Part shown: piece after piece, positions 23,875-30,876 of the stretch
How the letters are laid out: every line of letters begins with the position of its first letter
How positions within the stretch are numbered: the stretch's first letter is position 1
NCBI GenBank assembly: GCA_016280955.1
Contig: JAEEHV010000026.1
Coordinates: 1-37,593, forward strand
Direction of reading: 5' to 3'
Length of the DNA: 37,593 nt
Origin: Candidatus Gastranaerophilales bacterium
Lineage (GTDB): Bacteria; Cyanobacteriota; Vampirovibrionia; Gastranaerophilales; Gastranaerophilaceae
Notes under the pieces: model-generated
Database searches by the model: none
What the model saw: only the letters and a program-made list of their open reading frames with translations
What the model was told of the DNA's origin: nothing
Translations under genes and position numbers: made by a program

Positions 23875-23940
23875 TTACCCTGCCAACTCTTTTTTCACTG
23901 TAGCAACACCTTTACCGAGTTCAAATTTGTAACCCAGCAT
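23875..23940 (-). pseudogene. Remnant C-terminal tail of a second class V aminotransferase
   Basis: Read on the minus strand, 22 codons give MLGYKFELGKGVATVKKELAG and a stop. The intact gene next door ends LGYKFELGKGVATVIKNLAM. The two tails match at nearly every residue and clearly at the DNA level, in the same orientation, separated by about 30 nt holding a palindrome. This is a relic of a tandem duplicate, the rest of which has been lost, or of a gene-end replacement. It is too short to be functional. Confidence 0.75.
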
Positions 23941-23944
23941 ATAG

Positions 23945-23962
23945 GTCGGGGTTTAACCCGAC
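23945..23962. repeat. Palindrome GTCGGG-N6-CCCGAC
   Basis: Perfect 6-bp arms around GTTTAA. It lies exactly between the aminotransferase tail remnant and the intact gene. Flanks AG... and ...AAAA match the palindrome at 823 read on the other strand. Confidence 0.6.
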
Positions 23963-23969
23963 AAAAACA

Positions 23970-25121
23970 TTACATTGCCAGATTTTTAATTACGGTAGCG
24001 ACACCTTTACCAAGCTCAAATTTGTAGCCGAGTTTATAAAGAGTTGCCTCTAATGCACCAACTGCTGCAATAACATCTCTGTCACAGACAAACCCTAATG
24101 TTCCCATTCTGAAAATTTTATCTTTTAAAGCATTCTGACCGTTTGCAACAAGAACATCAAAATCTTCTTTGATAACCTTTCTGATATCAGGTACAGATAT
24201 TCCTTCGGGCGGCAAAATAGAAGTTATTGAATGGCTTGCGTTTTTGTCATCTTTTACAACAAGCTCTAACCCGATAGCTCTGATTGCAGCTCTGAGTGCC
24301 ATAGAATGACGTCTGTGACGGGCATTCATATTTTCAATTCCTTCTGCCTTAATCATCTCTAAAGCCTTATCAAGCCCTGTAAACAAATTAACTGCAGGAG
24401 TAAACGGAGTAGAGTCAGCCTGAACGGATTTTCTGTATGCAGCCCAATCCCAGTAGAAACTTGGGTGCTTACATTCTTCATAAACTTTCCATGCCCGTTC
24501 GTTTGCAACCAAAAAAGCAAGTCCCGGAGGAATCATAAAACCTTTTTGAGAGCCTGAAACAAGAACATCAATTCCCCACTCATCAGGGTTACACTCCATT
24601 GCACAAACAGATGTTACACCGTCAACAACAGATAACGCACCATGCTCACGGATAATTGAACAAAGTGTTTTAATATCGTTAGCTGCACCGGTAGATGTTT
24701 CAGAGTGTGTCAGTGTAACAATTTTAATTTTCTTTTCGGTATCTTCAGCCAGCTTTGCTCTTAAAACCTCAGGAGCAATAACTTCACCCGTACCAACTTC
24801 AATCTTATCAACTATAGCACCTCTGGATTCCGCTATCTTTGCCCATCTGTTACCAAAATTACCTAATACAAGCGATAAAACATGGTCACCTTCATTAACC
24901 AAATTCTCGAGTGCGGCACACATTGCACCTGTTCCTGATGATGTATAAACAAATACATCATTTTTTGTTCTGAATACATATTTTAAATTTTCATAAACAT
25001 TATGCAAAATTTTTGAAAACTCACCGCTTCTGTGTCCGATAGGATGTTTTGCAATCTCTAACATAACACTTTCCGGAACGGGTGTCGGTCCCGGTATCAT
25101 TAAAAAAGTTTTATCCTTCAT
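23970..25121 (-). CDS. Class V PLP-dependent aminotransferase (alanine/serine-glyoxylate type)
   Basis: Transfers amino groups between alanine or serine and an oxo acid. The opening MIPGPTPVPESVMLEIAKHP and GHRSGEF are diagnostic of the AGT/SGAT group. TSSGTGAMCAALENLV (60-75) forms the phosphate-binding turn. THSETSTGA (138-146), Asp in VVDGVTSV (165-172) and VSGSQKGFMIPPGL (188-201; PLP-lysine Lys193) complete the active site. Length 383 aa is normal. Located directly upstream of serA and serB with no serC in view, it is a candidate for the phosphohydroxypyruvate transamination step; that is an inference. Relatives in Cyanobacteria have been labelled 'soluble hydrogenase small subunit', which is a misnomer. 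Ribosome site GGGAGGGATTTAT. Confidence 0.92.
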   Translation of the reverse strand: MKDKTFLMIPGPTPVPESVMLEIAKHPIGHRSGEFSKILHNVYENLKYVFRTKNDVFVYTSSGTGAMCAALENLVNEGDHVLSLVLGNFGNRWAKIAESRGAIVDKIEVGTGEVIAPEVLRAKLAEDTEKKIKIVTLTHSETSTGAANDIKTLCSIIREHGALSVVDGVTSVCAMECNPDEWGIDVLVSGSQKGFMIPPGLAFLVANERAWKVYEECKHPSFYWDWAAYRKSVQADSTPFTPAVNLFTGLDKALEMIKAEGIENMNARHRRHSMALRAAIRAIGLELVVKDDKNASHSITSILPPEGISVPDIRKVIKEDFDVLVANGQNALKDKIFRMGTLGFVCDRDVIAAVGALEATLYKLGYKFELGKGVATVIKNLAM

Positions 25122-25170
25122 ATAAATCCCTCCCTAATCCATAAATTTATTTTACCATATATTGAATAAT

Positions 25171-25812
25171 TTATAACAGCGATAATTGTTTCACTGCTTC
25201 AAAATGTTTTCTTAGAAATGACGGTCTGTGATATTTTGTCAGTCCGTATTTATCAATTGCTTTTATATGTTCTTTAGTTAAATATCCGGCATTTTTTGCC
25301 CAATTATACATCGGAAATTCGTCATGCAGTCTTTGCATGTATCTGTCCCTTGTTACTTTTGCCAAAATACTTGCCGCAGCTATTGATGCCGATTTTGAAT
25401 CACCTTTGATTATGTATTGCTGTGGATAATTATAATTCTTTATCAGTTTATTCCCGTCAACCAGAGTTAAACTATCCTTCTTTTCATCAGCTATACCGGA
25501 ACATGCCAGATTCATCGCTTTCAGAGAAGAATTAAGAATATTTATAGTTTCAATTTCATCCACCTCAACGCAGACGATTTTATTGTTTGTTCCGTTTAAA
25601 ATTATGTTATAAATAGATTCTCTCTTTTGCGGAGTAAGTTTTTTGGAGTCATTTAAAACCTCCAAATCTTTAATTAACCCCTCACTAACCTTTTCAAAGC
25701 AAACCGCTGCAGCATAAACACCACCGGCAGCAGGACCTCTGCCTGCTTCATCAGTACCTATTATGCATTTGTTAAATTGCCTGTCAAAATTAAATAAATC
25801 AATAACTGACAA
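25171..25812 (-). CDS. rnhB: Ribonuclease HII
   Basis: Removes ribonucleotides and RNA primers from RNA:DNA hybrids. Active-site DE is at 21-22 in IIGTDEAGRGPAAGGVYAA. Further blocks are LNDSKKLTPQKR, LVDGNK (Asp), IKGDSKSASIAAASILAKVT with RDRYM, and the C-terminal YGLTKYHRPSFLRKHF. Length 213 aa is typical. The start codon is TTG at 25812: it has AAGGGGTGGAAG just upstream and no ATG exists near the conserved N-terminus. An extended -10 (TTGGTATACT) lies about 30 nt before the start on the minus strand. It is divergent from the TPR-glycosyltransferase gene. Confidence 0.97.
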   Translation of the reverse strand: MSVIDLFNFDRQFNKCIIGTDEAGRGPAAGGVYAAAVCFEKVSEGLIKDLEVLNDSKKLTPQKRESIYNIILNGTNNKIVCVEVDEIETINILNSSLKAMNLACSGIADEKKDSLTLVDGNKLIKNYNYPQQYIIKGDSKSASIAAASILAKVTRDRYMQRLHDEFPMYNWAKNAGYLTKEHIKAIDKYGLTKYHRPSFLRKHFEAVKQLSLL

Positions 25813-25940
25813 TAGCTTCCACCCCTTAAATACAATTCAAGTATACCAAAACCGTAAAACAACTTCAATAAGAACTAATATTTATTTGCTTGCTATGATT
25901 AACTTTATCCTGTACAATTATATTCGGAGAGTTTTATTAT

Positions 25941-27404
25941 ATGGCAAGTGCAGAAGAACTTATTAATCTGGGCTTTTCGCTGCATCAGGACGGTAAACTT
26001 GAAGAAGCTGCTGATGCATATAATGCTGCCCTGAGCATTGATAAAAACAATGCCGAAGTTTACAATCTCATTGGTGTATTAAAATTGCAACAAAACAAAA
26101 TTTCGGAAGCAATACACTGTATTGAAAAAGCCATTGAAAAATCTCCGCAGGAATATTTCTATGAAACACTATTTCAGGCATATATAAGGAATAGTGATTA
26201 TGAAAAAATTATTTCAAAAGAAAAAATTGTAAATGAGTCATTCCCTGAGAATTTTTCATTATTTTTTAACATAGCACTTGCTTATAAAAATCTTGGCAAC
26301 AACAAAAAATCCATTGAATTTTATGATAAAGCACTACATATCAACCCGATGTCATACGATGCCTGGTTCAATCTTGCACACTTGTACAGTGTTGAAGCAG
26401 AAACAAAAAATGCTCTTTCCGCACTGAAAATCTGCAAAAAACTAAGACCAAACGATGACGAGACCGAATATTTTCTTTCACTCGCTTATATGAGACTGAA
26501 AGATTATAAAAACGGGTTGCACTATTTTGAAAAACGTTTGTGCCGCGAAACGGCTATTGCCACACAAAACAAAACCTATCCGAACAAACTCAGAAAAGAT
26601 AACATCTGGAACGGTAAAAACATTAAAGATAAAACTCTTTTTGTATATTATGAAGCAGGATTTGGTGACGTTATAATGTTTTCACGCTACCTTTCACTGG
26701 CTGCAAAAAAATGCAAAAAACTCATATTTATGTGTCAAAAACAACTTTTGCCGCTATTCAGGGTAAATCCACAGCTTGGCTTTAATACTATTATTGATTC
26801 ATTTGTTCCCGAATCTCAGATAGATTTTGATGTCCACTGTCCGCTGTTAAGCCTGCCCTATGTATTGGGGTTAAGCGGAGATGACGTTTTTGTATCCAGG
26901 GAAGGATATTTGCAGTATGATAAGTCGTTAGCGGAAGAATACAAAACAAAATTTTTTAATAACGATAAAATAAAAATAGGCATAAAATGGCAGGGAAATA
27001 CCTATTACGACTTAGACAGAGTAATACCGACAGAATTGTTTATTCCGCTTATTAACGTAGATAATACTCAGTTCTATTCGTTTCAGACCTTTGAAGGCTC
27101 GGAGGAAACCTCAAAACTATCAAATATAATAGATATCGGCAAAGATTTAATTGATTTTTCTCAGACAGCAGCTGCATTAAGCAATCTTGACTTGGTTATA
27201 TGCAACGATACCTCTCTTGCACACCTTGCAGGTGCCATGCATATTCCCTGCTGGATAATGCTTCCGTATGAAGTAAACTGGCGTTGGCACTCCGATTTAA
27301 GTGTTTGTGACTGGTACGAAAGCATAAGACTTTTCCGTCAGAAATCTTTGGGCAACTGGAAAAGTGTTTTCGATGATATACTGAATGAAATGAAACATGA
27401 TTAG
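25941..27404 (+). CDS. TPR domain fused to a GT-B-type glycosyltransferase-like domain, 487 aa
   Basis: Residues 1-205 contain about five TPR units (for example GKLEEAADAYNAALSIDKNN, ISEAIHCIEKAIEKSPQEYF, GNNKKSIEFYDKALHINPMS). From about residue 215 a second domain follows, with FVYYEAGFGDVIMFSRYL (strand plus glycine turn), IGIKWQGNTYYDLDRVIP, and the C-terminal signature LDLVICNDTSLAHLAGAMHI with PCWIML. That pattern (D-S/T-x-x-A-H-L-A-G) is the donor-binding end of GT9/heptosyltransferase-like and TPR-linked bacterial glycosyltransferases. It could act on LPS or on flagellin or other proteins, since TPR-GT fusions are common flagellin modifiers. The acceptor is unknown. Ribosome site GGAGAG 9 nt before ATG. 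Confidence 0.85.
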   Translation: MASAEELINLGFSLHQDGKLEEAADAYNAALSIDKNNAEVYNLIGVLKLQQNKISEAIHCIEKAIEKSPQEYFYETLFQAYIRNSDYEKIISKEKIVNESFPENFSLFFNIALAYKNLGNNKKSIEFYDKALHINPMSYDAWFNLAHLYSVEAETKNALSALKICKKLRPNDDETEYFLSLAYMRLKDYKNGLHYFEKRLCRETAIATQNKTYPNKLRKDNIWNGKNIKDKTLFVYYEAGFGDVIMFSRYLSLAAKKCKKLIFMCQKQLLPLFRVNPQLGFNTIIDSFVPESQIDFDVHCPLLSLPYVLGLSGDDVFVSREGYLQYDKSLAEEYKTKFFNNDKIKIGIKWQGNTYYDLDRVIPTELFIPLINVDNTQFYSFQTFEGSEETSKLSNIIDIGKDLIDFSQTAAALSNLDLVICNDTSLAHLAGAMHIPCWIMLPYEVNWRWHSDLSVCDWYESIRLFRQKSLGNWKSVFDDILNEMKHD

Positions 27405-27445
27405 AAAGCCGATATTCATAGGTTTTAGCCCCAAATGTAAAGTTT

Positions 27446-27497
27446 TGTAACAAACACCCTTCGAAAATGGCAATTTCTTAATAAATATATACTTTAT
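27446..27497 (+). promoter_or_regulatory. Candidate shared upstream control region
   Basis: TGTAACA (27446-27452), GCAATTT (27470-27476) and ACTTTAT (27491-27497) stand 83, 59 and 38 nt before the ATG at 27529. The same three blocks, in the same order and near-equal spacing, precede the gene at 36791. Confidence 0.45.
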
Positions 27498-27528
27498 ATA
27501 TACAAGAGAGTTTATATAAGAGGTGTTT

Positions 27529-27846
27529 ATGACAACTAACGGCAATTATGGCATACCCAAATTAAAAGATACGGTATTTAAAAACAATCCAAAATATCAT
27601 GAGCTTCGTGCTAATTATTATTTAGACAGAGCAAGGGGCAACAAATATACAACAAATATTTTTTGTGATAACGGTCAATCAAACAAATGGAGTTGGTCAG
27701 ACTTCAGAGATGCATTAATAGGCGGTGCCGAAAATTATTTTATTAACAAAGTTTACGGAACCGTAGGTTGTGCTCAAATGCAATGTATGAACGGCAGTTC
27801 GGCTATGAATAGTATCTTTACGGTAGCCGGTATGATGGGCTATTAA
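27529..27846 (+). CDS. Small orphan protein with VFKNN signature, 105 aa
   Basis: Not recognised. ATG at 27529 is preferred to an in-frame GTG at 27523, because TAAGAGG ends 5-6 nt before the ATG and the GTG overlaps that site. The N-terminus contains KLKDTVFKNNPKY (about 12-24), similar to the signature in other orphans. The C-terminal third is glycine- and methionine-rich with two Cys (GTVGCAQMQCMNGSSAM), perhaps a metal or disulphide site or a packed hydrophobic hairpin. It has an isolated promoter region with three blocks shared with the gene at 36791 and is convergent with the 65-aa gene at 27862. Confidence 0.78.
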   Translation: MTTNGNYGIPKLKDTVFKNNPKYHELRANYYLDRARGNKYTTNIFCDNGQSNKWSWSDFRDALIGGAENYFINKVYGTVGCAQMQCMNGSSAMNSIFTVAGMMGY

Positions 27847-27861
27847 TAATAACAGGCAAAT

Positions 27862-28059
27862 TTATCTGACAAAAATGTATTTTTCACCGAATCTGCCCGG
27901 TTCGGGTTTTGTGCTGCTTAAAAATCCGCTCAGGTCATATTTGGATTCGGTTGTATAAATCGGAGTATGCTCCTGTAAGCCGAAACTGCTCATACCGACA
28001 CCAAGAATTTCGTGCTGTGATAAAAGTTGAGTTACAATATCTTCACTCGTTAAACCCAT
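27862..28059 (-). CDS. Small orphan protein, 65 aa
   Basis: No known family. Start ATG at 28059 follows AAAGAGGTTAAC, a clear ribosome site; an upstream in-frame start at 28125 lies inside a terminator-like hairpin region and is rejected. The sequence runs MGLTSEDIVTQLLSQHEILG (a helical opening), then a polar middle and ends in GRFGEKYIFVR. It has no membrane segment. The stop is 15 nt from the stop of the convergent gene at 27846. A hairpin at 28112-28142 separates it from its divergent neighbour. Confidence 0.65.
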   Translation of the reverse strand: MGLTSEDIVTQLLSQHEILGVGMSSFGLQEHTPIYTTESKYDLSGFLSSTKPEPGRFGEKYIFVR

Positions 28060-28111
28060 GTTAACCTCTTTATAATACACCACTTGCGGATATCCAAGTC
28101 TAGCATTAATT

Positions 28112-28142
28112 AAAAAGATTTTCAAGTTTTGAAAATCTTTTT
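28112..28142. terminator. Terminator-like hairpin between two divergent genes
   Basis: AAAAAGATTTTC (28112-28123) and GAAAATCTTTTT (28131-28142) form a perfect 12-bp stem that ends in T5 on both strands. No gene on either strand ends here: it lies between the start of the 65-aa gene (28059, minus) and the start of the 212-aa gene (28185, plus). Confidence 0.7.
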
Positions 28143-28184
28143 ATTACAACAGCAAAAAAATTTTTTATGCGTTTTTATATTGGT

Positions 28185-28826
28185 ATGAAAATCGCAATAT
28201 CAAATTATCAACCAAACAATTACACTAACTTTAAAGCTGCATACCCCGTAAGATACTGGGTAAGAGAGGCTGACGGCAGCGGACTGCATCAAATCCTTGA
28301 TATGAAAATGGGTGGTTCATTTCAGGAAGAAATTATAGGATTTTTGAACAAACTGTCACCGACAAAACAAAATATAAAAGCAGTAAATAAAAATAAAATT
28401 AAAAACAAAAAATTAAGACCTTTTGACGGAATGATGCAAAAGTTGTTTGACTTACTCATTGAAAAAGATGTAGATTACAGACAAAATATGAATGTCAGGT
28501 CTTTTTACAACCGTGTTGTTCCGGGAAGAAATCTTTTTTACTTTATTACCGGTGACCACGTTGCCGATTTTAACAACAAATACGCAAAACCTATCGGCAG
28601 AGCAATGAGAGAAGGAAAAGGGCAGGAAACTCCGACACTTACCAATGCCAAAAATAACTTCAATTATGGCGGCTACCAATATGTAAATGACTTCACCAGA
28701 AGAATTAAAAAAGACGGCAGAACAGAAGTGCTAAACATTCTTTATGAAGTTGAACGTGACGGAGAAAATAAAATCTCCGGATACAAAATGGCAGATATGA
28801 ACTTTACGGAAGAATTTTACAGATAA
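28185..28826 (+). CDS. Orphan protein with NFKA signature, 213 aa
   Basis: Not recognised. The likely start is ATG 28185, giving MKIAISNYQPNNYTNFKAAY, which carries the orphan signature; the earlier ATG at 28167 would add six atypical residues (MRFYIG). Neither has a Shine-Dalgarno. The body is basic, with FYNRVVPGRNLFYFITGDHV (about 108-127) and GGYQYVNDFTRRIKKDGRTE near the C-terminus (about 168-187). It is probably globular alpha/beta, with no membrane segment after the N-terminus. It follows a terminator-like hairpin and is convergent with the Clp-repeat gene. Confidence 0.8.
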   Translation: MKIAISNYQPNNYTNFKAAYPVRYWVREADGSGLHQILDMKMGGSFQEEIIGFLNKLSPTKQNIKAVNKNKIKNKKLRPFDGMMQKLFDLLIEKDVDYRQNMNVRSFYNRVVPGRNLFYFITGDHVADFNNKYAKPIGRAMREGKGQETPTLTNAKNNFNYGGYQYVNDFTRRIKKDGRTEVLNILYEVERDGENKISGYKMADMNFTEEFYR

Positions 28827-28843
28827 TAACAGTTTATAACAGA

Positions 28844-30178
28844 TTAAATGCCCTTGTTTATTCCGTGTCTTATCTCAACAGCATCAACACCCAGCTGATC
28901 TAGTGCTTTCATTGCAAGCGATGTCGGCTCATCCAGAATTGCAGTCAGCAGGTCAACTGCTTCAATTTTGGTTTTGTTTGCTTTTTTTGCTGATAACCAT
29001 GCCCGCTCAAGAACTCTCTTTGCCCTGTTTGTAAACACAATTTCAGATTCAAAATACTCATTACCGTAACCTACAAGATTCTCAACAACAAGTCTTGCAT
29101 CCTTCATTGTAATTTCCAAATCGTTTAATACTTCAAAAGCTTCACTTGCACCTTCTGCAAGAATACCGAGAAGAAACATTTCTGTTCCGACAATATTTCT
29201 GCCGATTCTTCTTGCTTCTTCTTTTGCAAGTTTCATTATTGTAAGTGTTTCAGGCATTTGTTTTTCAATAGGCTTAAGGATTTCTTCCGATAATTTTTCT
29301 TCGTTTATGCCGATTGACTTTATTACATCATAAGCCAAACCGCGTTTATTTTTAAGCACACTTAAAATAATATGCTCAGGAGTTATAACGGAAGAACCTA
29401 ATTCTTTTGCGATTTGTAATGCCGTATTCATCATTGCAAAAGCATTTGGAGTAAATATAATTTTTTTACCTTCATACTCTGATTGTCTTGATTGCTGTTC
29501 GGAAAGCTTTGCATCAAAATTTTCCGTATTCAGCCCGTATTTATTTGCCAAACCTACCAAATCGGAACCGGAATCTTCAAGTATTGATGCTATAATCTGC
29601 TCAGTGCCAAGAATTTCATAACCTTTGGCTGAAAGTTTTGAAACAGCTCTGTCAAAAATTCCCGACAAAGCTTCTCCCTCATAAACAGACTCAAAGCTGC
29701 TTTTTTCCACATCCTCCTCTGCTTCCGGATGTTCAAGGCGTTTTATTTTCTTCTGAACTAATTTTGTAAGAATATCACGTGATGCATAAAAATCAAAATT
29801 AAATTTTTCAAGAATTGTTTGAATATTGGAGTTTTTATCGGTTATAACGGACAAAAACAAATGTTCAAAAAGAATATTGTTATTACCGGATTTGCTTGCC
29901 AAATCAAGGGTATGTTTCAGAATATCTTTGTATGAATGGCTGAACGGAATATTTTCAATTCGTTTTGAACCGCTGATAACATATTTTTTAACTTCATTTT
30001 CCATTTTTTCTGAAACAATGCCGAACATTCTGAATATCTTTAGCGACACACCTTTTGCTTCATTTACAAGAGCAAGCAGCAGGTGTTCCGGGCTGACTTC
30101 TGTGCAGGACATCGCCAAAGCCAAGTGTTGGCTTTCTGATACAACATTTATTGCTCTTTCCGTAAACCTTTCAAACAA
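28844..30178 (-). CDS. Clp N-terminal-domain array without an ATPase module, 444 aa
   Basis: The opening MFERFTERAINVVSESQHLA with VSPEHLLLALVNE is the start of ClpC/ClpA-type N domains. Clp repeats recur at about 1-50, 80-130, 172-220, 240-288, 312-358 and 383-430 (for example LGTEQIIASILED, ITPEHIILSVLKN, VGTEMFLLGILAE, EAVDLLTAILDE). That makes three double-repeat N domains in a row. There is no Walker A/B AAA+ module, so this is not an unfoldase. It may bind Clp substrates or adaptors, or act as a decoy or scaffold (inference). Start codon is TTG at 30178, supported by the canonical N-terminus and a GAGG about 11 nt upstream. It follows the DUF1292 gene by 2 nt and is the last gene of that operon. 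Confidence 0.9.
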   Translation of the reverse strand: MFERFTERAINVVSESQHLALAMSCTEVSPEHLLLALVNEAKGVSLKIFRMFGIVSEKMENEVKKYVISGSKRIENIPFSHSYKDILKHTLDLASKSGNNNILFEHLFLSVITDKNSNIQTILEKFNFDFYASRDILTKLVQKKIKRLEHPEAEEDVEKSSFESVYEGEALSGIFDRAVSKLSAKGYEILGTEQIIASILEDSGSDLVGLANKYGLNTENFDAKLSEQQSRQSEYEGKKIIFTPNAFAMMNTALQIAKELGSSVITPEHIILSVLKNKRGLAYDVIKSIGINEEKLSEEILKPIEKQMPETLTIMKLAKEEARRIGRNIVGTEMFLLGILAEGASEAFEVLNDLEITMKDARLVVENLVGYGNEYFESEIVFTNRAKRVLERAWLSAKKANKTKIEAVDLLTAILDEPTSLAMKALDQLGVDAVEIRHGINKGI

Positions 30179-30180
30179 AA

Positions 30181-30474
30181 CTATATATCCTCATCTTCAT
30201 CAAAAAATTCATCATCGCCGGATTGTATGTATTCATAGACTCTTGCACGTTCTTCATCATCTTCTATATCTCTGAAGAATGCATTATTTTCATCCTTTTC
30301 AACGTATTCCATAACAATAACTTCTGTATCGTCATCTTCTTCACCATAAGGAACGAGGAGTGCGTATGTTTTATTTTCAAATTCTATTATGTCATAGATT
30401 TCGAATCTTAAAATTTCTCCGTTTTCCCCGTAAACTTCCACAAACTGTTGTTCTTCATTAAGTTCATCACTCAT
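30181..30474 (-). CDS. DUF1292 (YrzB-like) acidic protein, 97 aa
   Basis: A small acidic protein with the family pattern: GENGEILRFEIYDIIEFENK (strand-turn-strand), YALLVPYGEEDDDTEVIVME and a Glu/Asp-rich tail. DUF1292 proteins usually sit beside yqgF (yrrK) in Firmicutes and relatives, and the same arrangement occurs here, with 3 nt between yqgF stop and this ATG. Function is unknown. Ribosome site AGGACGG lies inside yqgF. Linkage plus motif make the family call good. Confidence 0.88.
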   Translation of the reverse strand: MSDELNEEQQFVEVYGENGEILRFEIYDIIEFENKTYALLVPYGEEDDDTEVIVMEYVEKDENNAFFRDIEDDEERARVYEYIQSGDDEFFDEDEDI

Positions 30475-30477
30475 AAT

Positions 30478-30876
30478 TTACCGTCCTAAATATTGTTCAA
30501 GTATCACACAGGCACTTTCCATATCCACAAGTCCTTTATTTTTTCTAAAATCAATCTTCCGTTCTCTTAGTCTTTCTTCTGCTTCCTCGGAAGTTAGTCT
30601 TTCATCTTCAAGTATTATATCAAAACCAACAATTTTTTGCGAAAAATCTATACAATCCTGTCCCTGAAAACCGATTGTACCATCCATGTTTTTCGGAAGC
30701 CCTACTATTATTTTTTCTACATTGTTTTCTTTTGCAATTTTTTGAATTTCTGCTATGGCATTTTCTTCCGGAACTCTTGCAACACAGGAATGCGGAGTTG
30801 CTATCACATGCAGGTAATCGCTTAAAGCCACACCGATTCTTTTTGTACCGACATCAAGAGCCATTATTTTATGCAT
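30478..30876 (-). CDS. yqgF: YqgF/RuvX Holliday-junction-resolvase-like protein
   Basis: RNase H-fold protein, implicated in processing of pre-16S rRNA 5' ends and, by family name, a putative Holliday junction resolvase. It begins MHKIMALDVGTKRIGVALSD, where Asp8 is the first metal ligand. IIVGLPKNMDGT (58-69), ILEDERLTSEEAEERL (about 92-107) and the C-terminal DMESACVILEQYL (final acidic ligand) follow. Length 132 aa is typical. ATG at 30876 is preferred over TTG 30882 because AGGTGGG lies 6 nt before it. It overlaps the upstream 531-aa gene by 8 nt, so translation is coupled. Confidence 0.95.
   Translation of the reverse strand: MHKIMALDVGTKRIGVALSDYLHVIATPHSCVARVPEENAIAEIQKIAKENNVEKIIVGLPKNMDGTIGFQGQDCIDFSQKIVGFDIILEDERLTSEEAEERLRERKIDFRKNKGLVDMESACVILEQYLGR

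Noticed and set aside
27408..27415. GCCGATAT as a sigma-28 promoter for the 27529 gene
   Set aside because: The expected -35 position does not match TAAAGTTT, and the box overlaps the end of the glycosyltransferase gene.
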